DNA from: an uncultured Clostridia bacterium
GTDB lineage: Bacteria > Bacillota > Clostridia > Christensenellales > HGM11417
Reading direction: 5' to 3'
Length of the DNA: 64,000 nucleotides
Assembly (NCBI GenBank): GCA_944332455.1
Contig: CALVJY010000006.1
Location: forward strand, 1 to 64,000
The number at the start of each line of letters is the position of its first letter. Within the stretch, counting starts at the first letter, position 1. Below are positions 52,994-59,679 of the stretch, one piece after another. Under the pieces are notes generated by a model, which was not told the DNA's origin, did no database searches, and saw only the letters and a program-made list of their open reading frames with translations. Position numbers and translations under genes: made by a program.

Positions 52994-53965
52994 TTACCCT
53001 TCCTCCGTGGTCTTTAAGAATTTGTTGTTGAGGATGGTCAAAATCATGATGATGGCGAACATCAGCATCCCCAGGGCGCAGGCATAGCCCTGACAGCCGT
53101 AGATGTTCAAGTCTCCCGTGTAGACCATCTCGATGCCCAGCTTGTAGATGTAGTAGCCGGGAACCATGGCCGAGTGGCCGTTCTGCAGGATCAGCTGCAT
53201 GGAATAGTTCTGCAGTCCGCCGATCAGTCCGGTCATCAGGAAGTACTTCAGCTGCCCCTTCATCAGGGGAAAGTCGATGTACCAGATGCGCTTCCAGCTG
53301 TTCAGCCCGTCCAGCCGCCCGGCCTCCATGATAGAGGTCTCGATGTTCTGCAGGCCGGCCAGATAGATCAAAAAAGAGGTCCCGCCCATCCAGGGAAAAC
53401 CGGTCAGGATGATGGCCAGCCGGATGGTGTCCGAGCCGGTGTACCATTGCGAGCCGGGTAACCCGAACAGGTGTAAAATTGCATTGGCCACCCCCAGGAT
53501 CGGGGAGGACTCGGGCAGAAAGATCACCCGCTCCCACACCAGGGTGGAGACCACGCCGGGCACGATGCAGATCAGCATGAACAGGTACCGCAGCACGGCC
53601 GCCAGCTTTTCGCAGCGCATGTTGTACAGCATTTCGGCCAGCGCGATGGCCGAGACGTTGCCGAAGAACAGGCCGCAGGCCGTGAACAGGAGGACGTTGC
53701 CGAAGGATCCCCAGAACTGCGTGTCCCGGAAGGCGTTGGCGTAGTTTTCCAGCCCAATGAAGCTGATCTTTTCCACAAATCCCCAGTCTGTAAAGGAGTA
53801 GATCAGGGCGTAGATCGGGGGGATGTAGCAGAATCCGACCAGCAGGACCAGGGCGGGCAGGATCCACAGATACCCCTGAAACTGGATCTTCTTTCTGCGC
53901 TTTTTAAGCTTCCCGCCGGCGGCCGCCGCAGAGGCGGCCGAAACGGCGGTCTTGGTCTCGGTCAT
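52994..53965 (-). CDS. Carbohydrate ABC transporter permease, MalF type
   Basis: The 323-residue permease has an alanine- and lysine-rich cytoplasmic N-terminus (1-30), six predicted membrane segments and an EAA loop (SIMEAGRLDGLNSW, about 212-225), which has Gly-Arg where Ala-X is usual. It is directly coupled to the SBP gene: ATG follows its TAA immediately. Confidence 0.92.
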   Translation of the reverse strand: MTETKTAVSAASAAAAGGKLKKRRKKIQFQGYLWILPALVLLVGFCYIPPIYALIYSFTDWGFVEKISFIGLENYANAFRDTQFWGSFGNVLLFTACGLFFGNVSAIALAEMLYNMRCEKLAAVLRYLFMLICIVPGVVSTLVWERVIFLPESSPILGVANAILHLFGLPGSQWYTGSDTIRLAIILTGFPWMGGTSFLIYLAGLQNIETSIMEAGRLDGLNSWKRIWYIDFPLMKGQLKYFLMTGLIGGLQNYSMQLILQNGHSAMVPGYYIYKLGIEMVYTGDLNIYGCQGYACALGMLMFAIIMILTILNNKFLKTTEEG

Positions 53966-55486
53966 TTAAAAACTCCATCCATTGAGTCTCGAAAGTCTGT
54001 TCTGGGCCTGGTCCATGGCGTTAGAGATGGCGGTGGCGTAGGCCTGGAAGTTGTTTTTGTTGGCCGCCGAGGAATGGCCGTACAGGTAGTCGTGGTAGGC
54101 CAGGTAGCTGGCATCGTAAAAAGATTTGGTCAAGGTGCCGCTGGGGCTGAAGGAACCCCACTGCAGTTTGTCGGGATCCTCGCACTCCTCGGCATAGACT
54201 TCCATCAGACTCTTGAAGCAGTCATTCTTTCCGTAGCCGTTGCCGGACAGGGGGACCGAGACCTGCTTGTCGTTGATCATGCGGTCATTGTTTTCATAGG
54301 CGGTCAGGAACATCAGAAAGTCCACGCAGGCGTTGACCTTGTTGCGGTTGTAGTCGGCGTCCGAGGATTTGAAGGCCGAATTGGTCACAAACCAGGCCGT
54401 GGACAGACCCGCCGAGCCCCGGCGGGTGCCGACGCCCTCGGTCACGTACTCGCTGGCTTCCGTGTCGATCTCGGGATAGGGAAAGACCCCGACCTCGAAG
54501 TCTTCCACATTATTCATCAGGTAGGAGATGGTCATGCCGTCGGCCTCCCCCATGATGATGCCGCCCAGCATGAAGTCGTTGCGCAGCGCTCCGGCCTGCG
54601 GGTCGGGGGAATACTTCACCCGCTCGGCGGCCAGGCGCATGACTTCCTGCGCATACTCGTCCGAGGGATCGTAGATGCCGGCGTCATAAGCCCGGATGAT
54701 CTCCTCGGCGTTGGCCGTGCCGTCCCCGTTGGTGTCGATCTCATCCATCAGCCCGGCATAGACCGCGCTCTCGATGGTGATGTCCAGCCAGCGGTTGCCG
54801 CCGTTGGCCGAGAAGGGCACCACGTCGGGATCGATCTCATGGATGCGCTCGATCAGGGCCAGCAACTCGCTGTAGGTCTGGGGCTCGCTCAGATTGTTCT
54901 GCGTGAAAAAGGTCTTGTTGTAGATGATGCCGATGGCGCTCTTGTCCATGGCCACATAGTAGTAGTGTCCGTCCACCGTGGGATTGTAGTTTTCGTCCCC
55001 GTAGATGTCGAACCACTTTTCGCTGCCGGGCTCTCCCTCGTTGGAGTAGGGGTTGGGCAGCTGGAGGTACTCGTCCAGCTCAGCATAGTAGTTCTGCGAG
55101 CAGTCCTCGGCCAGGCAGGTGGGCACCTGGAAGAGGATGTCCGGGGCGGTCTTGGCCCCCAGCATGGGCAGGATGGCGTCCCGGGCCCCGTTCAGCGAGT
55201 TGCGGTTGATCTGAATGGTGATGTTGGGATGCAGGTCCATGTACTCCTGCGCCAGGGTCTCCAGGGTGTTGTAGGGATAGGGGTTGGAGTCGCTCTCGGT
55301 CATCGAGCTGGTGGTATTGAAGTTGGCCCACTGGCCGCCGCCGTCCACCGTGATGGTGCACTCGAAGTTTTCGTCCAGGGTCAGGCTTCCGTCGCCCAGT
55401 TCGCCCCCGCCTTCCCCGCAGGCCGCGAACGGAAGGACGGACAGGGCCATCAGGGCCGCAAGACACAGGGCTTTCCAATGTTTCAT
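53966..55486 (-). CDS. Extracellular sugar-binding lipoprotein (SBP, family 1)
   Basis: The 506-residue protein has lipobox FAA-Cys23 and a Gly/Glu linker. The mature part is family 1 SBP-like (ETLAQEYMDLHPNITIQINR; FFTQNNLSEPQTYSELLALI; DAGIYDPSDEYAQEVMRLAA). At more than 500 residues it is larger than the two other SBPs here, suggesting a larger ligand. It is first in the locus 4 importer operon, behind a strong promoter and a leader of about 300 bases with tandem repeats. Confidence 0.92.
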   Translation of the reverse strand: MKHWKALCLAALMALSVLPFAACGEGGGELGDGSLTLDENFECTITVDGGGQWANFNTTSSMTESDSNPYPYNTLETLAQEYMDLHPNITIQINRNSLNGARDAILPMLGAKTAPDILFQVPTCLAEDCSQNYYAELDEYLQLPNPYSNEGEPGSEKWFDIYGDENYNPTVDGHYYYVAMDKSAIGIIYNKTFFTQNNLSEPQTYSELLALIERIHEIDPDVVPFSANGGNRWLDITIESAVYAGLMDEIDTNGDGTANAEEIIRAYDAGIYDPSDEYAQEVMRLAAERVKYSPDPQAGALRNDFMLGGIIMGEADGMTISYLMNNVEDFEVGVFPYPEIDTEASEYVTEGVGTRRGSAGLSTAWFVTNSAFKSSDADYNRNKVNACVDFLMFLTAYENNDRMINDKQVSVPLSGNGYGKNDCFKSLMEVYAEECEDPDKLQWGSFSPSGTLTKSFYDASYLAYHDYLYGHSSAANKNNFQAYATAISNAMDQAQNRLSRLNGWSF

Positions 55487-55572
55487 CGCTGATTTTCTCC
55501 TTTTTCTATATTTCCGCGCCGCAGCGCGGTTTTTGCAATTTCAGGGCGGCGCCGGGAAGGCAGGCCCGCTTA

Positions 55573-55762
55573 GGCGGCGGCGCAGGAAGGCGCGCCCGCC
55601 CCGCTTTTGCAGGTCCCGGCCCACAGGCCCGCAGCAGACCACAAAAGAATACCTTTCGGAGGCGGCACAGGGAGGGCAAGCCCGATCTGCTTTTGCAGAA
55701 TCCTCTATTCAGGCCAGCAGGACTGCCATAAAAGGATCCCGTTCTCGGAACGGCTTAGGCGG
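55573..55762 (-). repeat. Two tandem ~90-base units in the leader of the locus 4 operon
   Basis: Units at about 55573-55660 and 55661-55762 share GGCGGC, CTTTTGCAG, AAAAG and TCGGA blocks in order; a fragment of a further unit (GCTTAGGCGG) precedes them. On the transcribed strand each gives CTGC-AAAA-GCRG hairpins. Near the SBP start, CCGCGC pairs with GCGCGG (about 55514-55528). No gene lies in 55487-55956. Confidence 0.65.
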
Positions 55763-55799
55763 TCGAACCGATTCTGGGGCCCGTCCCCCTGACAGAAAT

Positions 55800-55828
55800 A
55801 TCATAACATGAAACGCGGGGCTTGTCAA
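55800..55828 (-). promoter_or_regulatory. Promoter of the locus 4 importer operon
   Basis: On the minus strand TTGACA (55823-55828) and TATGAT (55800-55805) are 17 bases apart, giving a leader of about 300 bases. Confidence 0.8.
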
Positions 55829-55847
55829 TAGGCAATTTACCGCCGGA

Positions 55848-55861
55848 ACAAGATAACTTGT
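55848..55861. promoter_or_regulatory. Candidate operator of the locus 4 regulator
   Basis: ACAAG-ATAA-CTTGT is an inverted repeat lying between the two divergent promoters, where a GntR-type dimer would be expected to bind. Confidence 0.5.
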
Positions 55862-55892
55862 CCTAATTATATCATTTAATCCTCAAAAATCC

Positions 55893-55922
55893 TTGCCAAA
55901 ATCGCTTTTTATGATATATAAT
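55893..55922 (+). promoter_or_regulatory. Promoter of the locus 4 regulator
   Basis: TTGCCA (55893-55898) and TATAAT (55917-55922) are 18 bases apart. The region is very AT-rich compared with the flanking genes. Confidence 0.75.
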
Positions 55923-55956
55923 ATATATCAAGTTAAAAAACAATCAGGAGACCGTC

Positions 55957-57051
55957 ATGAAAAGAGAACCCCTGTATGAACAGATCAAAAAGCATCTCTA
56001 TGCCGAGATCTGCCGGAACGTCGGGAAACCGGATTTTCTGCTCCCCTCCGAACACGAGCTGTGCAACCGGTTTTCGGTCAGCCGCATCACGGCCAAGCGG
56101 GCCCTGGACGAGCTGAAGGAGGAGGGCGTGGTCCGCAGGGTCAAGGGAAAGGGCACGGTGATCTGCCAGCCTCTGCCGCCCTATCTGCTGGCCGAAATGG
56201 AGGCCGATGCGGCGGGCCGGCGGCAGCCGTCCACGCCCAGGGTGATCACGCTGATCATCCCCGATCTGACCAGCAAGTACTACTTGGATCTGATCAACGG
56301 CATCGTGACCTGCGCGGACGAATCCGGCTGGGTGGTGCAGGTGGAATGTTCGCTGAACTCGCAGGAGGTGGAATCCCGCCTGATCAAAAAGGTGGCCATG
56401 TGCACCGACGGCATGATCATCTCCCCCGTCAATTACAACATGTACAATCAGGAGATCGTCAAGCTCTCCCTTCGCAACTTCCCCCTCTGTCTGATCGACA
56501 ACAACATGAACGGGCTTTACCTGAACTTCATCTCCAGCGACTCCTTCAACGCCGTCTACGAGGCCACCGAGTACTTTCTCCGCCAGGGCAAGAACAACAT
56601 CGGCTACCTCACCCTCCCCGACAAGTACAACATGGCCCTGGAGGAGCGCCGTCGGGGTTATGAACAGGCCCTCATCGACCATAACATCCCCATCCGGCGG
56701 CAGTTTATTCTGAACACCTCGCACAACAGCATCTTCGACGAAGGCAAGCTGCACGAATTTTTCAACAACAACCCCGAGCTGAACGCCGTCATCACCGCCC
56801 TGTGCGGGCTGGGCGTGCTGGCCGTCAAGGAACTGCTGGCCGCCAACAACACCCGCCTGATCGAAAACATGATCGTGTTCGACGAGGACTTCCCGCAGAT
56901 GAACGATCTTTTGAAGGTCCGGCTGAAGTACATCAAGCAAAATTCGGTGGAGATCGGGCGGAAGGCCGCCGAACTGGTCATCCGGCAGTACAACAACCCC
57001 AAATCCAACCTCCGCGAGACCATCAAGATCCCCACCGAACTCCGCCTGTGA
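55957..57051 (+). CDS. GntR-type HTH regulator with LacI-like sugar-sensing domain
   Basis: The 364-residue protein has a GntR winged helix (about 5-70; LPSEHELCNRFSVSRITAKR, with KGKGTVI after) and a LacI-like sensor (about 82-362; TLIIPDLTSKYYLDLINGI; SFNAVYEATEYFLRQGKNNI). It should repress the divergent locus 4 importer operon and respond to a sugar. CAGGAG precedes the ATG. It is intact and gives the template for the broken regulator at 18286-19085. Confidence 0.95.
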   Translation: MKREPLYEQIKKHLYAEICRNVGKPDFLLPSEHELCNRFSVSRITAKRALDELKEEGVVRRVKGKGTVICQPLPPYLLAEMEADAAGRRQPSTPRVITLIIPDLTSKYYLDLINGIVTCADESGWVVQVECSLNSQEVESRLIKKVAMCTDGMIISPVNYNMYNQEIVKLSLRNFPLCLIDNNMNGLYLNFISSDSFNAVYEATEYFLRQGKNNIGYLTLPDKYNMALEERRRGYEQALIDHNIPIRRQFILNTSHNSIFDEGKLHEFFNNNPELNAVITALCGLGVLAVKELLAANNTRLIENMIVFDEDFPQMNDLLKVRLKYIKQNSVEIGRKAAELVIRQYNNPKSNLRETIKIPTELRL

Positions 57052-57068
57052 AAGGCAAAAGGGCGGGA

Positions 57069-57107
57069 AAAGGCCCGGGGCATTCCGATGAAATGCCCCG
57101 GGCCTTT
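57069..57107 (+). terminator. Terminator after the locus 4 regulator
   Basis: AAGGCCCGGGGCATT pairs perfectly with AATGCCCCGGGCCTT around a short loop, 18 bases after the stop codon. Confidence 0.8.
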
Positions 57108-57207
57108 CTGATCCTGCGCTCCGCGCGGGAAAGCGTTCTTTTCTTCTCCCTTCCAAAAGACTTTTGCCCTTGGCCGGGATTCTGTTCTCTTCCGGGAAGG
57201 TCTATTC

Positions 57208-57420
57208 GCCCGGAAAGGCGTTTGCCTTCGTCCGAAAGGGACTCGTCTGCACCCGCCCGGAAAGGTTTTTGCTATCTGAGGGCAACGACCTGCTCTCAGC
57301 CCGGAAGGCTGCTGCCTCTGACGGCAAAGACCTATCTCAGTCAGGGAAGGCTTCTGCCTTGACGGCAACCTGTTCTTTGGCCGGAAAGGTCTTACTGCCC
57401 TCCGGCCCTATCCCGTTCCC
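57208..57420 (+). repeat. Five diverged tandem repeats of 39-47 bases
   Basis: Units begin GCCCGGAAAGG or close variants at 57208, 57255, 57299, 57340 and 57379. Each contains a small hairpin such as AAGGCTTCTGCCTT, and several have a GGCAACGACCTG-like block. The spacing shrinks steadily from 47 to 39. No gene is seen in 57108-57523; a hairpin followed by seven Ts ends the region at about 57474-57511. Confidence 0.65.
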
Positions 57421-57473
57421 CTTCCGAAGGGAGATCCTTCACTGCGCCCGGAGCGCTGTTCTCTGTTCCGGGT

Positions 57474-57511
57474 CCGCCCTTTCGCCTCCGGCGCTTGGGG
57501 CGGATTTTTTT
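57474..57511 (+). terminator. Terminator at the end of the repeat region
   Basis: CCGCCC and GGGCGG-type arms enclose a long loop and are followed by seven Ts on the plus strand, facing the end of rsmI. Confidence 0.6.
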
Positions 57512-57523
57512 ATGCGCAGATGT

Positions 57524-58351
57524 TCACTCATCTCCGTTTTTGCCCAGCACTGCCTGATAGACCTGGTTTTTGGGCACTTTGCGCTCTCTGGCGGCCTGTT
57601 TGACGGCCTCGGCGCGGGAGAGTCCCTCGGCCTCCAGGGCGGCCACGTGCTCAGCCGGGGTCAGGGCGCAGCGCGGGTTTTCTTCCTCGGCGGCCCCCTC
57701 CACCACCAGCACGAATTCCCCGCGGACGGCGTCCAGCCGGGGCTGTTTCAGGGTGCCCAGGGAGACCGACTCGTGGAGCTTGGAGATCTCCCGCACGGCC
57801 GCCGCCCTCCGGTCCCCCAGGGCCTCGGCAAGGTCCCGAAGGTCCCGCTCGACGTCGTGCGGGGCGGCATAGAAGATCAGGGTGCCGGGGGCCCGCCTCC
57901 AGCGCTCCAGCAGGGCGGCGCGGTCCTTTTTCTTTTCGGGGAGAAAGCCCAGAAAGACAAAGGGCTGGCAGGAGAACCCGGACAGCACCAAGGCGGTCAG
58001 GGCGGCATTGGGGCCGGGCAGCACGGTCAGGGGCAGTCCCTCCGCCCGGAAAAAGCGCACCAGCCCCTCGCCGGGGTCCGAGATCCCCGGCATGCCGGCG
58101 TCCGAGATGCAGGCGATCTTTTTCCCCTCCCGCACCTTGCGGGCGATCTCCTCTCCCCGCCGGGCCTCGTTGAACTTGTGCAGTGAAAAGAGGGGCTTTC
58201 TGATGTCATAAGCCGAGAGCAGCACCTGTGAATGACGGGTGTCCTCGCAGTAGATCTCGTCTGCCTCCTTCAACGTCTCCAACGCCCGCAGGGTGATGTC
58301 CTTCAGATTCCCGATGGGGGTGGATACCAGATATAACATGCCTTCTTCCAT
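57524..58351 (-). CDS. rsmI: 16S rRNA (cytidine(1402)-2'-O)-methyltransferase RsmI
   Basis: The 275-residue protein has LYLVSTPIGNLKDIT at the N-terminus, CEDTRHSQVLL, and the SAM-binding SDAGMPGISDPG (about 82-93), all diagnostic of RsmI (YraL/YabC family, tetrapyrrole methylase fold). It methylates C1402 in the ribosomal decoding centre together with RsmH. AAGGAG precedes the ATG. It lies downstream of the trmN6-like gene, a pairing also known in Bacillus (yabB-yazA-rsmI), here without the yazA-like gene. Confidence 0.96.
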   Translation of the reverse strand: MEEGMLYLVSTPIGNLKDITLRALETLKEADEIYCEDTRHSQVLLSAYDIRKPLFSLHKFNEARRGEEIARKVREGKKIACISDAGMPGISDPGEGLVRFFRAEGLPLTVLPGPNAALTALVLSGFSCQPFVFLGFLPEKKKDRAALLERWRRAPGTLIFYAAPHDVERDLRDLAEALGDRRAAAVREISKLHESVSLGTLKQPRLDAVRGEFVLVVEGAAEEENPRCALTPAEHVAALEAEGLSRAEAVKQAARERKVPKNQVYQAVLGKNGDE

Positions 58352-58362
58352 CTGAACTCCTT

Positions 58363-58536
58363 GGTGCCACAGGCACCTCTCTACGCTCGTACCGGATATT
58401 TTTGCTTATAAAGTCTGCCCTCGCACCGGGCTTCCGATTTCATTTCATCCATGTTAGGGGCGCCAAAGGCACCTTTCTGCATACCCGTACCAGATATTTT
58501 TGCTTACAAAGTTTACCATCGGACCGGGCTTCCGAT
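58363..58536 (-). repeat. Two tandem ~96-base units upstream of rsmI
   Basis: Units at 58363-58439 and 58459-58536 (period 96) share ACCGGGCTTCCGAT, TATTTTTGCTTA and the terminal GGTGCC block. On the rsmI strand each ends in a hairpin: GGTGCC-TTT-GGCGCC in one, GGTGCC-TGT-GGCACC in the other. The copy nearest rsmI ends only a few bases before its ribosome-binding site. Confidence 0.7.
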
Positions 58537-58574
58537 CTCGTGGCGACTGGTTCTATCCAAAAACTTTCAAAAAA

Positions 58575-58607
58575 TCAAGACTTTTTGGATTATAAAATCC
58601 AAAAAGT
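58575..58607 (-). terminator. Terminator after the trmN6-like gene
   Basis: ACTTTTTGGATT and AATCCAAAAAGT form a 12-base perfect stem with an ATAA loop (58580-58607), and a T run follows on the minus strand. It separates the methyltransferase gene from the rsmI leader. Confidence 0.65.
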
Positions 58608-58760
58608 TTGAAAAGGGGCGGGCAAGATACGGGGCCCCAAGTGCCGCTGACTTGTCTTCATTATCTGAAAAGTCCTTTTTCTTTGGAAAACCTTATTGCT
58701 GTCTGCAAACTGTGAAGGCAGCTTAGCGCGGTTTTTCCCTCGCTTCGGCAAGCCTGCGCT

Positions 58761-59453
58761 TCACCCTTTTCCTCCCCGGCTTTTGCTCACCGCAAGAGCA
58801 CGATTGAGTCCGATGGCGGTCTTTTCCAGGATCGTGCCCGGCTTGGCCCCCTTTTTGGCCTCGACGAGCACGACGTCGGGGCGGCGGTCCGGCGCCGATA
58901 ACGGGAGCAGGCGCTTGGGCTCCAGCCCGGCCTCGTGCAGCCGGCAGATCAGCTCGCACAGGCGGTCGGCGGGATAGCTGACAAAGAACTTACCCCCGAA
59001 TTTCAGCAGCCGCCCGGCGGCCCGGACCAGACCGGGCAGATCCATGGCGATCTCGCACCGGCAGAGGGCGAGATCGGGGCGGGACGGCGCCTCCTCTGCG
59101 GGGCGGTAGGGCGGATTGCAGACCACGGCGTCGAACCCCTCCGCTCCCAGAAAGTCGGGGGCGAGGGCCAGATCCCCCTCGTGCGCAAAGACCCGCTCCT
59201 CCAGCCCGCTGTCCCGGACCGACCGCCGGGCCAGCTGGCAGAGCGCGGGCTGGAGCTCGACCAGATCCACCCGCCGGACCTCGGGCCGGCGGCAAAGGAG
59301 CAGGCCGATCACCCCGCTGCCCGCGCACAGATCGCACACCCGCCCGCGGGCGGAGGCCGCAAATTCCGCCAAAGCGAATGCGTCCTCGGTAAAGCGATAC
59401 AGCCCGGGGTCCTGCCACACGTACAGCCCCTCGGCCAGGATTTCTCGTTCCAT
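58761..59453 (-). CDS. tRNA1(Val) A37 N6-methyltransferase-like protein (YfiC/YabB family)
   Basis: The protein of about 230 residues is a class I SAM-dependent methyltransferase: YRFTEDAFALAEF, then VCDLCAGSGVIGLLL (SAM motif) and FDAVVCNPPYRP (NPPY catalytic motif for N6-adenine). The family methylates A37 of tRNA1(Val) in E. coli; the Bacillota members are less studied. I chose the ATG at 59453, preceded by AGGGG; the ATG at 59471 lies inside the -10 region. The gene and rsmI together form an RNA-modification pair. Confidence 0.88.
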   Translation of the reverse strand: MEREILAEGLYVWQDPGLYRFTEDAFALAEFAASARGRVCDLCAGSGVIGLLLCRRPEVRRVDLVELQPALCQLARRSVRDSGLEERVFAHEGDLALAPDFLGAEGFDAVVCNPPYRPAEEAPSRPDLALCRCEIAMDLPGLVRAAGRLLKFGGKFFVSYPADRLCELICRLHEAGLEPKRLLPLSAPDRRPDVVLVEAKKGAKPGTILEKTAIGLNRALAVSKSRGGKG

Positions 59454-59459
59454 GCCCCT

Positions 59460-59488
59460 ATTGTACCACATTTTGCCCCCTTTGTAAA
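59460..59488 (-). promoter_or_regulatory. Promoter very close to the trmN6-like start
   Basis: On the minus strand TTTACA (59483-59488) and TACAAT (59460-59465) are 17 bases apart. The -10 ends only six bases before the chosen ATG, so the transcript may be leaderless. Confidence 0.65.
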
Positions 59489-59588
59489 GCCCTGACCGTG
59501 GACGGCGAGAAGCGGGACGCGGAATTTCTCTTCTTCCTCTGACGCTGTGTAAGCCCCTCCGTCCGGAAGAAGAGCACCCACGCGAAAG

Positions 59589-59661
59589 GGGGCCGCCGCA
59601 GAAACTGCGGCGGCCCCGATCTTTTTTTAACGCCTGTCCCGCAGGATCCGGGACAGGCGTT
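59589..59661. terminator. Two strong hairpins after the EF-G-like gene
   Basis: GGGGCCGCCGCAG pairs with its complement around AAA (59589-59617), followed by seven Ts on the plus strand; AACGCCTGTCCC pairs with GGGACAGGCGTT (59629-59661). They lie between the EF-G-like gene and the trmN6-like promoter. Confidence 0.7.
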
Positions 59662-59679
59662 TTTTGATCAAGATTCAGT

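Noticed and set aside
1-57051. A sugar ABC transporter ATPase gene in any of the four loci
   Set aside because: No Walker A/signature-motif protein was found; a shared ATPase elsewhere is assumed.
57208-57420. CRISPR array
   Set aside because: Repeats are imperfect, of changing period, lack constant repeats with unique spacers, and no cas genes are present.
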